Assembly (NCBI GenBank): GCA_963841715.1
Contig: CAWJDP010000001.1
Coordinates: 969,568 to 1,033,567 of the forward strand
Source of the DNA: DASPWW01 sp963841715
Lineage (GTDB): Bacteria > Actinomycetota > Thermoleophilia > Solirubrobacterales > 70-9
Length of the DNA stretch: 64,000 bases
Direction of reading: 5' to 3'
A program made the position numbers and the translations under genes. The notes under the pieces were generated by a model. That model saw only the letters and a list, made by a program, of their open reading frames with translations, was not told the DNA's origin and made no database searches. Positions 51,493 through 61,430 of this stretch are shown piece after piece. Numbering within the stretch: position 1 is the stretch's first letter; each line of letters begins with the position of its first letter.

Positions 51493-53007
51493 CTACCCCC
51501 CTTTGTGGCCGGGCAGATGCCATCGCCGCGGCCGGACCATCTTGTCGATTGCCTCGTGCGGCCCCCAGGTGCCGGGCTCGTAGAGAGCGACCGGCGTCGG
51601 GCGGCGCAGCAGCGGCTCGGAGATCCTCCACAGCTGCTCGATCCCTTCCGCCGTCTGGAACAGCGTGTGCTCGCCGATCATCACATCGTGTATCAGACGC
51701 TCGTACGGCTCGAGCTCGTGCCCCTCGGAGCCGAACGCGTCGGCGTAGCTGAACTCCATCCGGGCCTCTCCGAGCTCCATCTTCGGACCCGGGACCTTGG
51801 CGAGGAAGCTCGACTCGATCGTCCCGGGATCCCCGAGTTCGAACGTGAGGTGGTCGTAGCCGAAGCCCTCAGCGTTGAAGTCGGTGTCGAGCGGGAACAT
51901 CCGCCGCGGTGGGCGCTTGAACGAGACCGTGAGCACATGGCGCGATTCGGCCATGCGCTTGCCCGTGCGGAGGAAGAACGGGACGCCCGCCCAGCGCCAG
52001 TTGTCCACGCTCACCCGGAGCGCGACGAACGTCTCGGTGTCGGAGTCGGCCGCGACCCCGTCGGTCTCGCGGTAGCCGACGTACTGGCCGCGGACGACGG
52101 GGCTCGGGCGCAGGCGCGGCATCGCGAAGAAGACCTTGTTCTTCTCCGCGACAAGCGTCTCGGGCTCGAGCGAGGTCGGGGGCTCCATCGCGACGAAGCC
52201 CATGATCTGGAACAGGTGCGTGACGACCATGTCGCGGAACGCGCCGGTGGCCTCGTAGAAGCTCGCGCGCATCCCGATCCCGAGCGTCTCCGGGATGTCG
52301 ATCTGGATGTGGTCGATGTGGTTGCGGTTCCACACCGGCTCGAGCATGCCGTTCGCGAACCTCAGGGCGAGCAGGTTGAGGACCGCCTCGCGGCCCGCGT
52401 AGTGGTCGATCCGGAACACCTGCGACTCGTCGAAGACCTCGTGAACGGCCGAGTTGAGCTTCTTCGCGGACGCGAGGTCGGTCCCGAACGGCTTCTCCAT
52501 AATCACCTTCGCGTCGCGGTCCAGCCCGAGCTCGCCGATCTCCTCGATGATCCCGATCGACGCCGAGGGCGGGACCGAGAGGTAGTGGAGGACGTGGGTC
52601 CGCCGCGGGAGCTCGGCGCGAGCCTCAGCGACGTGCTCGCGCAGGCCCCCGAGGCCCTCCCCGACGCCGACGAAGCTGAGCCGGTCGACGAACCGCTTCC
52701 AGTGCTCCCCGCGCGGCGGCTCGCGGCCATGCTCGGCGATCGCCGCCTTCGCGATCGCCTTGAACTCGGAGTCGTGGATCGCGTTCCGCGCCGTGCCGAC
52801 GATCCGGTACTCCTCGGGCATCAGGCCCTCGCACATCAGGTGGTAGATGCCCGGGATCAGCTTGCGGCGCGCGAGATCGCCCGTCGCCCCGAACAGCACG
52901 ATCAGGTGATCGTTCGGTCGCGGGATCTCGCCGACGTGGACCCTGCCCGGCGCGGCGGGCTTTCGCCGGCGCGAGCGCGCCGGCTTCGTCGCGGTCGCCG
53001 CCATCAC
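51493..53007 (-). CDS. zwf: Glucose-6-phosphate 1-dehydrogenase
   Basis: A 504-aa G6PDH. The NADP motif is LIVLFGATGDLARRKLIPGIYHL (near residues 33-55), the active-site signature is FRIDHYAGREAVLNLLALRFAN (normally RIDHYLGKE; here the Leu-Gly-Lys is Ala-Gly-Arg), and EKPFGTD is present. The first 25 residues are basic and low-complexity. It commits glucose-6-phosphate to the oxidative branch. It overlaps gnd by 4 bp. Confidence 0.96.
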   Translation of the reverse strand: MMAATATKPARSRRRKPAAPGRVHVGEIPRPNDHLIVLFGATGDLARRKLIPGIYHLMCEGLMPEEYRIVGTARNAIHDSEFKAIAKAAIAEHGREPPRGEHWKRFVDRLSFVGVGEGLGGLREHVAEARAELPRRTHVLHYLSVPPSASIGIIEEIGELGLDRDAKVIMEKPFGTDLASAKKLNSAVHEVFDESQVFRIDHYAGREAVLNLLALRFANGMLEPVWNRNHIDHIQIDIPETLGIGMRASFYEATGAFRDMVVTHLFQIMGFVAMEPPTSLEPETLVAEKNKVFFAMPRLRPSPVVRGQYVGYRETDGVAADSDTETFVALRVSVDNWRWAGVPFFLRTGKRMAESRHVLTVSFKRPPRRMFPLDTDFNAEGFGYDHLTFELGDPGTIESSFLAKVPGPKMELGEARMEFSYADAFGSEGHELEPYERLIHDVMIGEHTLFQTAEGIEQLWRISEPLLRRPTPVALYEPGTWGPHEAIDKMVRPRRWHLPGHKGG

Positions 53008-54026
53008 TCGCCCGTGGGCTTCTCCACGTGACCGCCGAATTGCCTGCGCATCGCCGACAGCAGCTGGTCGGCGAAGTCGGCCTCGCCGCGTGAGCTGAAG
53101 CGCTCGAACAGCGCCGTCGCGAGCACGTTCGCGGGCACGCCTTCGTCGATCGCGGCGAGCGCGGTCCAGCGGCCCTCACCCGAGTCCGAGACCCGGCCCG
53201 CGAAGCCCTCGAGCGTCGGCGAGTCGGCGAGGGCCGAGGCGGTGAGGTCGAGCAGCCATGACGCGATCACGCTGCCGCGCCGCCATACCTCGGTGACATC
53301 GGCGGTGTCGATGTCGTAGCGGTAGTACTCGGGGTTGCGCAGCGGGGTCGTCTCCGCGTCCTCCTCCGAGGGCGGCTTGCTGCCGATGTTCGCCTTGTGG
53401 AGGACGTTCAGGCCCTCGGCATAGGCGGCCATCACCCCGTACTCGATCCCGTTGTGCACCATCTTCACGAAGTGGCCTGCGCCCGAGGGGCCGCAATGCA
53501 GCCAGCCCTGCTCGGCCGGCGAGGGATCGCCCGTCTTCCCCGGCGTCCGCGGCGCCGCGTCGACACCCGGGGCGACCGTCGACCAGATCGGCTCGAGGCG
53601 GTTGACCGCCTCGTCATGGCCACCGATCATCAGGCAGAAGCCGCGCTCGAGCCCGAACACGCCGCCGCTCGTCCCGCAGTCGACGTAGTGGATCCCCTTG
53701 CCGTCCATGCTCGCGGCGCGGTCGATGTCGTCGCGGTAGTAGCTGTTGCCGCCGTCGATGATCACGTCGTCGCGCTCCATCAGCTCGGCGAGCTTGTGGA
53801 CGGTGTCGCCGGTGAACGCTGCGGGCACCATCACCCACGCCGCCCGTGGTTTGTCGAGCTTCGAGACGAACTCCTCGAGCGTCTCGGCCCCGGTCGCGCC
53901 CTCCTTCGCGAGCTCCTCGATCGGGTCCTTGTTGACGTCGTAGACGACGCAATCGTGGCCGTCGCGCATCAGGCGCCTGACGATGTTGGCGCCCATCCGC
54001 CCGAGACCGACCATTCCAAGCTGCAT
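53004..54026 (-). CDS. gnd: 6-phosphogluconate dehydrogenase (decarboxylating, short type)
   Basis: A 340-aa GndA of the shorter class. It starts MQLGMVGLGRMGANIVRRLMRDGHDCVVYDV (Rossmann fold; the Asp-Val after strand two hints at NAD preference), then IDGGNSYYRDD, YVDCGTSGGVFGLERGFCLMIGG and KMVHNGIEYGVMAAYAEG (catalytic Lys/His/Asn). It yields ribulose-5-phosphate for PRK, rpe and rpiA. ATG 54026 overlaps no gene upstream; 42 bp separate it from tal-pgi. Confidence 0.94.
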   Translation of the reverse strand: MQLGMVGLGRMGANIVRRLMRDGHDCVVYDVNKDPIEELAKEGATGAETLEEFVSKLDKPRAAWVMVPAAFTGDTVHKLAELMERDDVIIDGGNSYYRDDIDRAASMDGKGIHYVDCGTSGGVFGLERGFCLMIGGHDEAVNRLEPIWSTVAPGVDAAPRTPGKTGDPSPAEQGWLHCGPSGAGHFVKMVHNGIEYGVMAAYAEGLNVLHKANIGSKPPSEEDAETTPLRNPEYYRYDIDTADVTEVWRRGSVIASWLLDLTASALADSPTLEGFAGRVSDSGEGRWTALAAIDEGVPANVLATALFERFSSRGEADFADQLLSAMRRQFGGHVEKPTGE

Positions 54027-54068
54027 CAGCTCCCCTCCATTCGGGTCTGGGTTTGGGTCGAGGTTGTC

Positions 54069-56941
54069 TCACTCAAGCGCGCTCTTGATCGCGTCGCGGA
54101 GCGCGATCAGCCCGGTGTCGACCTCCGCGAGATGGACCCGGATCGCGCGCCTGCCGCGGTCGGCGAGCACCTGGAGGTCGCCCCGGGCCTGCGCCGACTT
54201 GACGACGCCGAACGTGAAGTTGTGTCCCGGGACGTCGAGGTCCTCCGGGTCGTCGCAGGTGATCTGGATGAAGACCCCCGAGTTCGGCCCGCCCTTGTAC
54301 GCCTGGCCGGTCGAGTGCTGGAACCGGGGGCCGAAGCCGACGCAGGTCGCGGCCCTGGTCGCATCGCGAATCGCGGTCCTGATCTCGCTCAGCACGCCCT
54401 CGTGCTCGGGCGTGTTCTCGACGTAGGCGAGCAGCGCCGCGTAGTCGCCGGCCCCGATCCGCGCCAGATGCGCCTTCAGCAGATCGTCGAACCCCTCGCC
54501 CGAGGCGGCGTCGGAGACCTCCTTCGCGTTGCGATCGTCGGCGTAGATCGCGAGCCCGTCGCCCGATGCGATCGGGTCCTCGCTCGGCAGCGAACCCTGT
54601 CTTCTCGTACTGGTCCGTGAGCTTGCGCGCCTCGACCTTCGCGGCCTCGACGTCGGGCTGGTTGAAAGGGTTGATCCCGATCACCGAGCCGGCGACCGCG
54701 GTCGCAAACTCCCAGCGGAAGATCTCGCCGCCGACGTCGTAGATGTCGTCGAGCTCGAGCCGGACGACCGGATGGCCGGCGTTCTCGAGCGCGTCGACCG
54801 CGGAGTCCTGCTCAGGGTCGGGATCCGAGGCGAGGCGCGCGTAGACGAACAGGCGGTCGTCGCCGTATGAGCCCGGGTCGCCGATCGGCTCACGATCGAC
54901 GGGGACGACGCCGTGGCCCTGCTTGCCGGTCGACTCCGCCAGCAGCTGTTCGAGCCATGCGCCGAGGTCGTGGATGCCGGGGGAGGCGATCAGGGTGAGC
55001 TTGTCGCGCCCGTTGTTGACGGAGACGCCGATGATCGCCCCGAGCGCGAGGCCCGGGGTTGTCGCTCGGCGGCGCCGAGACCGTGCACGCATGCGCCATC
55101 CGCTGCGCGCGGTCGAGCAGCTCGTGGATGTCGACCCCCATCGCCGCCCCGGGCGCCATCCCGAAGTCCGACAGCGCCGAGTAACGGCCGCCGATCGACT
55201 TCACACCGTGAAGGACGTCGCGGAAGCCGTCGTCGCCGGCGAGCTTCTCGAGGCTCGAGCCCTCGTCGGTGATCGCGATGAAGCGCTTCGGCGCCTCGTC
55301 GCCGCCGAGCGCGTCGCTGGCACGGTCGAAGAAATAGTCCTTGAAGATGTTCGGCTCCAGCGTCGAGCCCGACTTGCTCGACACGAAGAAGAGCGTGCTC
55401 GAGAGGTCGATCCCCTCCTCGCGCGCCTTCACCTGGGCGGGGTCGGTCGAATCGAGGATGTGGAGCTCGGGGCAGCCGTCGCCGGTGGGGAACGTCATGC
55501 TCAGCATCTCGGGGCAAAGGCTCGAGCCGCCCATCCCAAGCAGCAGCGCGTGGCTGAAGCCGGCCTTCTTGACGTCCTTGGCGACCCCGGCGAGCCGGCC
55601 GCCGTGGCGGAGCTGCTCGTCGGCGATCTCGAGCCAGCCGAGCCAGTCGGCCTCGTCGTTGCCGGTCCACAGGCTCGCGTCGCGCGCCCACAGCCGCCGG
55701 ACCTTCCCCTTCCCCCACTCCTCGACGGTCTTCGAGACCTCGGAGCCGATCTCGTCGGGGAGGCTCGAGCTCCCGCCCTTCGCCGGCGTCGGCTCCGCGG
55801 CCTTGGTCTCGCCGATCGCCTTGAACAGCTTCTCGAACGCCTCCTCGAACAGCTCGACACCGTCCTGGGTCAGCTGCGTCGTCACGTCGGTGAACGAGAT
55901 CCCGAGCTCGTCGAGCGCCTTGAGCTGGTCGTGGGCGGCGTCGACGTCCTCGCCGAGGCTGTCGCGGACCACGCCGTGATCCCGGAAGGCGTCGAACGTC
56001 GCCGGGGGGACGGTGTTGACGGTCTCGGGGCCGATCAGCTCCTCGACGTAGAGCGTGTCCCGGTAGCGCGGGTTCTTGACGCTTGTGCTCGCCCACAGCA
56101 CTCGCTGGACGTTGGCGCCCGCATCGGCGAGCGAGCGCCAGCGGCCCGAGCGGATCGTCTCCTGGTAGTGCTCGTAGGCGAGCTTCGCGTTCGCAATCGC
56201 AACCTTGCCCTCGAGCCCGCGCGCGAGCTCGCGGCGCTCGGCCGAGGACTCCGCTGCGACGAGGTCGGTGAGCCTCTGGTCGACCTGGGTGTCGATGCGG
56301 CTGACGAAGAAGCTCGCGACCGAGGCGACGCGGCCGAGGTCGCCGCCCGCCGCGGCGAGCTCCTCCAGCCCGCCCATGTAGGCGTCGACGACCTGTGCAT
56401 AGACGGGGACCGCAAACAGCAGCGTGATGTTGACGTTGATCCCCTTCGCGATCGTCGCGCGGATCGCCGGCAGCCCCTCGGGGGTCGCCGGGATCTTGAT
56501 CATCAGGTTCTCGCGGTCGATCGCCTTCCACAGCCGCTCCGCCTCGGCGATCGTCGCGTCGGTGTCCTTGGCCAGGTCCGGGGGGACCTCGATCGAGACG
56601 AGGCCGTCGTTGCGCGCCGCGGAGTCGTAGACGGGCTTGAACGCGTCGGCGGCATCGCGGAGGTCCGGGAACGCGAGCGCCTCGTAGATCTTCCTTGGGT
56701 CGCTCTCGCCCCCGCTTCGCAGCTCTCGGATCGCCTGCGCGTAATCGGTCGAGCCCGCGATCGCCTTCTCCCAGATCGACGGGTTCGAGGTCACGCCGCG
56801 GAGGCCGTCCTCGTCGATCAGGCGCCGGAGCTCACCGGATTCGATCAGGCCGCGGCGGATGTAGTCGTACCACACGCTCTGCCCGTGCTCGTGTAGCTCG
56901 AGGAGCGGGTTCCTCTTCTCCGTCTGCGTGGCGGTCGCCAT
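54069..56941 (-). pseudogene. tal-pgi: Bifunctional transaldolase / glucose-6-phosphate isomerase, two frameshifts
   Basis: A fused enzyme of about 957 codons if repaired. The transaldolase half (residues 1-380) has VTSNPSIWEKAIAGS and the Schiff-base region LMIKIPATPEGLPAI. The isomerase half has LLGMGGSSLCPEML and FVSSKSGSTLEPN. Near 55063 (CCCCGGGCC) the frame must shift by one to continue LALGAIIGVSVNN, and near 54593 (GGGTTCG) again to continue SLPSEDPIASGDG and then GFGPRFQHSTGQAYKGG. Each shift equals one extra base, and both sides stay well conserved. That looks more like sequence error than long decay, but it may be a real inactivation. Confidence 0.85.
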
Positions 56942-56948
56942 CAGCTCA

Positions 56949-59039
56949 TCAGCCTCCAGTCGCGACGCGGCCGTGTAGCTCAAGCTGCTTGCGGCCCGTC
57001 TCGGCCACGGCCTCGGGGGTGAATCCGAATTTCTTCTGCACGTCCTTGAGCGGCGCCGAGGCGCCGAACGTGTGCATTCCGATCCGCACGCCATCGGGCC
57101 CGGTGAACCGTTCCCAACCGAGCGTCGAGGCCTGCTCGACGGAGACCCGCGCCTTCACCGACGCCGGCAGCACCTGCTCGCGGTACTCGTCGGGCTGCTC
57201 GTCGAAGAGGTGCCACGACGGCATGCTCACGACACGCACCTTGTGACCCTGCGCGGTCAGCTCCTCGTAGGCGTCGATGCACAGCGAGACCTCGGAGCCG
57301 GTCCCGATCAGGATCAGCTCGGGGTCGCCGTCGTCGGGATCGGCGAGGACGTAGGCGCCGCGCTCGAGCCCGCTCGCGGGCGCGTAGCGCTTGCGGTCGA
57401 GAACCGGCACGTTTTGGCGGGTCAGCACCAGCGCCACCGGCGAATGGTGAAAGCGCGTCAGCACACGCCACGCCTCCGAGGCCTCGTTCGCGTCGCAGGG
57501 GCGGACGTCGATCACCCCGGGCGTCGCGCGCAGCGCCGCGAGCTGCTCGACCGGCTGGTGGGTCGGGCCGTCCTCGCCGAGCCCGATCGAGTCGTGGGTG
57601 AAAATCCAGATCGCAGGGATCTCCATCAGCGCGCTGAGCCGGATCGGCTCGCGAGCGTAGTCGGAGAAGATCAGGTACGTAGAGCCGTAGGGGCGGATCT
57701 TCGACAGCGCCATCCCGTTGACCGCGCAGCCCATCCCGTGCTCGCGGATCCCGAAGTGGAGGTAGCGTCCGCCGCGGTCCTCGGCCGTGAACGTCCCGGC
57801 GCCTTCGAACTTGAGCCCGACCGCGGTCGAGCCGGTGAGGTCGGCCGAGCCGCCGAGCATCCACGGGACGCGCTCGGCGACGGCGTTCATCGCCTCCCCC
57901 GACGCCTTCCGCGTCGCGAGCCCCTTCTCGTCGGCGTCGTAGCTCGGCAGGCCGGCGTCCCAACCCTCGGGCAGCTCGCGGCGCTGCATGCGATCGATCT
58001 CGTCGGCGAGGTCGGGGTGCTCGGAGCGGTAGCTCTCGAACAGCTTCTCCCACGCCGCCCGCGCCTCGCCGCCCCGCTTTCCGACGCCGTTGGCGAAGTG
58101 CTCGATCACCCCGTCGGGGATCAGGAACTGCGCGTCCTCGGGCCAGCCGTAGAACCGCTTCGCGACCTTGACCTCGTGCTCACCCAGCGGCTCGCCGTGG
58201 GCCGCGGCCGTGTCCTGGACATCGAGCGCCCCGTAGCCGATGTGGCTGTCGACGATGATCAGCGTCGGGCGGTCCTGCTCCTTGTGGAAGCGGTCGAACG
58301 CGTCGCCGAGCCTGACGAGGTCGTTCGCGTCACCGACCCTGTTCACGGCCCAGCCGGCGCCGATGAACCGCGTCGCCATGTCGTCGTTGAACGCGAGCGA
58401 GGTGTTGCCGTCGATCGTGACGTGGTTGTTGTCGTAGATCCAACACAGGTTCGACAGCTTCAGATGTCCGGCCAGCGACGCCGCCTCGGACGAGATCCCC
58501 TCCATCATGCAACCGTCGCCCGCGAGCGCGTAGACGTCGAAGTCGAACATCTCGAAATCGGGGCGGTTGAAGTGCGCCGCCATCCACTGCGAGGCGATCG
58601 CGATCCCGACCGAGGTGCCGACGCCCTGGCCGAGCGGTCCGGTCGTCGCCTCGACGCCCGATGTCCACCGGTATTCGGGATGGCCGGCGGCCTTCGAGCC
58701 GAGCTGGCGGAACGACTCGATGTCCGTCAGCTTCACCGACAGCTCGCCGAGCGTCTCGTATTCGGGGTCGACCGCCTTCACCTGGGCGAGGTGGAGCAGC
58801 GAGTAAAGGAGCATCGACGCGTGCCCGGCCGAGAGGATGAAGCGGTCGCGGTTGGGCCAGATCGGGTCCTCGGGATCGAAGCGCAGGTGTCGCTGCCAGA
58901 GCGTGTAGGCGACCGGCGCCATCGCCATCGGCGTCCCGGGATGCCCGGAGTTCGCCTTCTGGATCGCGTCGATCGAGAGCGTCCGGATCGTGTTGATGCA
59001 CAGCTGGTCGAGCTCCTGGTTCGGCATCTCCGCTGTCAT
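56949..59039 (-). CDS. tkt: Transketolase
   Basis: A 696-aa transketolase that moves two-carbon units between sugar phosphates with thiamine diphosphate. The N-terminal NTIRTLSIDAIQKANSGHPGTPMAMAP, the ThDP motif GDGCMMEGISSEAASLAGHLKLSNLCWIYDNN, and the central FGIREHGMGCAVNGMAL are diagnostic. It lies 7 bp upstream of tal-pgi and 16 bp downstream of rpe. Could serve pentose phosphate or Calvin-type regeneration. Confidence 0.97.
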   Translation of the reverse strand: MTAEMPNQELDQLCINTIRTLSIDAIQKANSGHPGTPMAMAPVAYTLWQRHLRFDPEDPIWPNRDRFILSAGHASMLLYSLLHLAQVKAVDPEYETLGELSVKLTDIESFRQLGSKAAGHPEYRWTSGVEATTGPLGQGVGTSVGIAIASQWMAAHFNRPDFEMFDFDVYALAGDGCMMEGISSEAASLAGHLKLSNLCWIYDNNHVTIDGNTSLAFNDDMATRFIGAGWAVNRVGDANDLVRLGDAFDRFHKEQDRPTLIIVDSHIGYGALDVQDTAAAHGEPLGEHEVKVAKRFYGWPEDAQFLIPDGVIEHFANGVGKRGGEARAAWEKLFESYRSEHPDLADEIDRMQRRELPEGWDAGLPSYDADEKGLATRKASGEAMNAVAERVPWMLGGSADLTGSTAVGLKFEGAGTFTAEDRGGRYLHFGIREHGMGCAVNGMALSKIRPYGSTYLIFSDYAREPIRLSALMEIPAIWIFTHDSIGLGEDGPTHQPVEQLAALRATPGVIDVRPCDANEASEAWRVLTRFHHSPVALVLTRQNVPVLDRKRYAPASGLERGAYVLADPDDGDPELILIGTGSEVSLCIDAYEELTAQGHKVRVVSMPSWHLFDEQPDEYREQVLPASVKARVSVEQASTLGWERFTGPDGVRIGMHTFGASAPLKDVQKKFGFTPEAVAETGRKQLELHGRVATGG

Positions 59040-59055
59040 CTCTGTGCGGCTCCTT

Positions 59056-59754
59056 TCAGACTTGCTCTGAGCGCTCTCGGGCGACGTCGCTGCGCAGGGC
59101 TTGGTACGCGGCGGCGATGTCCCGCCCGCCGAACACGCCGGTCCCGGAGACGATCAGCTCCGCCCCGGCCTCGGCTGCGGCGCGGGCGTTCTCCTTGTCG
59201 ATACCCCCATCGACCTGAACGAAAGCATCGTCGCGGAGCAGGCTTCGCAGCTCGGCGAGGCGCTCGTAGGCCTCGGGCATGAAGCTCTGGCCCGAGTACC
59301 CGGGCTCGATGCTCATGCAGAGGACGAAGTCGGCGCCCTCGGAGGCTGCGACCGCGTCCTCGACCGAGGTCTTGGGCTTGAACGCGATCCCGACCCCGAT
59401 CCCAAGCTCGCGCGCGACGGCGATCGTCCGCGGCGGGTCGTCGGTCGCCTCGCAGTGGAAGGTGACGCTGTCCCCGCCCGCCTTCGCGAGCTGGGGGATC
59501 TGCTTCTCGGGCTCGGAGACCATCAGGTGGCAGTCGACGAACGCGCCCCCGGCGTGGATTCGGTCCGCGATCGACTCGAGCACGATCGGACCGATCGTCA
59601 CCGGCTCGACGAAGTGGCCGTCGCCGACGTCGAAGTGGAAGATCCGCACGCCGGCCGCGAGCAGGGCGTCGATCTGCGCGCCGAGGTTGGCGAAGTCCGC
59701 CGCATATATCGACGGCTCGATCTCTACGTCGCGAACCCAGTCTCGCCATGCCAT
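59056..59754 (-). CDS. rpe: Ribulose-phosphate 3-epimerase
   Basis: A 232-aa TIM-barrel epimerase. EPSIYAADFANLGAQI at the N-terminus, FHFDVGDGHFVEPVTIG (metal His/Asp), DCHLMVSEPEK, SIEPGYSGQSFMP (usual NPGFGGQ is here EPGYSGQ) and VQVDGGIDKENA are all in order. It interconverts ribulose-5-P and xylulose-5-P. It heads the leftward rpe-tkt-tal-pgi-gnd-zwf-HAD-pgl run. Confidence 0.94.
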   Translation of the reverse strand: MAWRDWVRDVEIEPSIYAADFANLGAQIDALLAAGVRIFHFDVGDGHFVEPVTIGPIVLESIADRIHAGGAFVDCHLMVSEPEKQIPQLAKAGGDSVTFHCEATDDPPRTIAVARELGIGVGIAFKPKTSVEDAVAASEGADFVLCMSIEPGYSGQSFMPEAYERLAELRSLLRDDAFVQVDGGIDKENARAAAEAGAELIVSGTGVFGGRDIAAAYQALRSDVARERSEQV

Positions 59755-59822
59755 GGAGCTGCCGCGTAAGTTAGTCGAGCCGGTTGCGCGGCCTCAGGCC
59801 GGCCGCTAATAATTCGCCCGCG

Positions 59823-60293
59823 GTGGCCGACGAGCGCGAGTCCAACAAGGAGATCGTCCGGCGGCTGATCGATGAGGGCTTCAATGATGGGAGGCTCGAC
59901 GTCATCGACGAGGTCGTCTCCCCCGACCTCGTCACCCACAACCCGCTGATCCTCGACGCCCCCAGCGGCCCCGACTCGATCCGCGGCGGGATCGAGATGC
60001 TCCGCAAGTCGTTCTCGGACATCGACGTCGAGCTCATGGACATCCTCGCCGAGGACGACCGCGTGGCGACGTTCATGACGATGAGCGGGAAGAACACCGG
60101 CGACTACCGCCGCGGGGGGGCAACGGGGAAGAGGGCCTCGCTGCGGGCGTTCTTCATCTGGCGGCTCGCGGACGGGAAGATCGTCGAGAACTGGGGCTGT
60201 GCCGACCGCTTCGAGTTCCTGCAGCAGCTCGGGATGATCCCGTCCGACGACGAGATCGCGAAGGGAATGCCCGCTCCGGAGGGCTCCACCTGA
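59823..60293 (+). CDS. SnoaL-like / ester-cyclase-family protein
   Basis: A 156-aa protein of the SnoaL-like polyketide-cyclase family (NTF2 fold): ESNKEIVRRLIDEGFNDGRLDVIDEVVSPDLVTHNP, RGGIEMLRKSFSDIDVELMDILAEDDRVATFMTMSG, FFIWRLADGKIVENWGCADRFEFLQQLGMI. Function unknown. The GTG at 59823 is preferred; a TTG 39 bp upstream is possible. Its TGA overlaps the apparent CTG start of rpiA, so the two are likely coupled. Confidence 0.82.
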   Translation: MADERESNKEIVRRLIDEGFNDGRLDVIDEVVSPDLVTHNPLILDAPSGPDSIRGGIEMLRKSFSDIDVELMDILAEDDRVATFMTMSGKNTGDYRRGGATGKRASLRAFFIWRLADGKIVENWGCADRFEFLQQLGMIPSDDEIAKGMPAPEGST

Positions 60294-60937
60294 GCCCCGG
60301 CGTCGACGCCGAGAAGCGCGCGGCCGCGGAGGCGGCCGCGGAGCTCGTCGAGGACGGCTCGCGGGTCGGCCTCGGCACGGGATCGACCGTCGCCCACCTG
60401 CTCCCGGCGCTGGCGGCGCGAGGGCTCGACCTGCGCTGCGTCGCGACCTCGCCCGCGACCGAAGCGAAGGGATCGGAGCTCGGGCTTCGGATCGAGCCGT
60501 TCGACAAGCTCGACCGGCTCGACATCGCGATCGACGGCGCCGACCAGATCGACCCCGACGGATGGCTCGTCAAGGGCGGCGGCGGCGCGCACACGCGCGA
60601 GAAGATCGTCGCCGCCGCGGCGGAGCGCTTCGTCGTCATCGCTGACTCGACGAAGACCGTCGACGCGATCCACGCGCCGATCCCGCTCGAGCTGCTGCGC
60701 TTCGGCCTCCCCGCCACGCTCGCCCACCTCGGCGACGTCGAGCTTCGCGACGTCCCGCCGAGCCCCGACGGCGGGCTGATCGCCGACTACGGCGGCCCGG
60801 TCGGCGGCCTCGCCGAGCTCGCGGCGCGCCTGTCCGCGACTCCCGGCGTCGTCGACCATGGCCTCTTCGGTCCCGACCTCGTCGCCGAGGCGCTCGTCGC
60901 GAGCGGCGGCGACGTCGAGCGGATCGTCCCCTCCTAG
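60290..60937 (+). CDS. rpiA: Ribose-5-phosphate isomerase A, apparent CTG start
   Basis: A 215-aa RpiA with every family motif: VGLGTGSTVAHLL (phosphate loop), ATSPATEAKGSELGL, the catalytic region IDGADQIDPDGWLVKGGGGAHTREKI (Asp, Asp, Lys and Glu in the E. coli order), and VIADSTKT. There is no in-frame ATG, GTG or TTG before the conserved core. The only start is CTG at 60290-60292, which overlaps the upstream TGA (CTGA) and has GGAGGG 6 bases before it. It converts ribose-5-P and ribulose-5-P. The frame ends at TAG 60937. Confidence 0.92.
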   Translation: MSPGVDAEKRAAAEAAAELVEDGSRVGLGTGSTVAHLLPALAARGLDLRCVATSPATEAKGSELGLRIEPFDKLDRLDIAIDGADQIDPDGWLVKGGGGAHTREKIVAAAAERFVVIADSTKTVDAIHAPIPLELLRFGLPATLAHLGDVELRDVPPSPDGGLIADYGGPVGGLAELAARLSATPGVVDHGLFGPDLVAEALVASGGDVERIVPS

Positions 60938-61426
60938 CGGCCGGGCACATACGACGGGTCCCGGTGGCCGCAATCAGGCCCCTGGTTGAGCGTCTCATGG
61001 ATTGGGAACCTCCGGGACCCCGCGAGCAGGCCCAACGCATTTCTCCGGTGAGTGCCGCGCTACTCCCGAAGCCCGGCGGCTTCCAGGGCCTCGCGGCGGT
61101 CCTGGAAGAAGGTGATCCGCGCGATCCGACGGTCACGAAACAACCACAGCCAGGCTGTTCTCGTCTGAACTTCGATCCCGCCGCGACCCCGGCTGTGCGT
61201 CGTCATCGGCGTGATGAGCTGATCTCCTGCCTCGATGAACTCCCCTGGCTCCCAGCGCACCGATTCCCAAACTCCGCCGAAGACGTCCTGGAGGCGGGGA
61301 ATGTCCTCGCGCCCGTACACGCCTCGTTCGGGGCTTCTCGAACGCGAGAAGTCGAAGGCGAAATCCGTCGCTACGTCCTTCATCGCGCCCGGAAGGTCGT
61401 CGCGATTCAGCGCATCAAACACGTGC

Positions 61427-61430
61427 CTAG
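61427..61430. repeat. Target-site duplication CTAG (other copy 62457-62460)
   Basis: CTAG lies directly outside both ends of the element, at 61427-61430 and 62457-62460. IS481 itself is known to target and duplicate CTAG within NCTAGN. The clean duplication points to simple transposition. Confidence 0.8.

Noticed and set aside
60104..60973. A 289-codon leftward frame opposite rpiA and the SnoaL-like gene
   Set aside because: It is antisense to rpiA, whose motifs are unmistakable; composition is that of a shadow frame.
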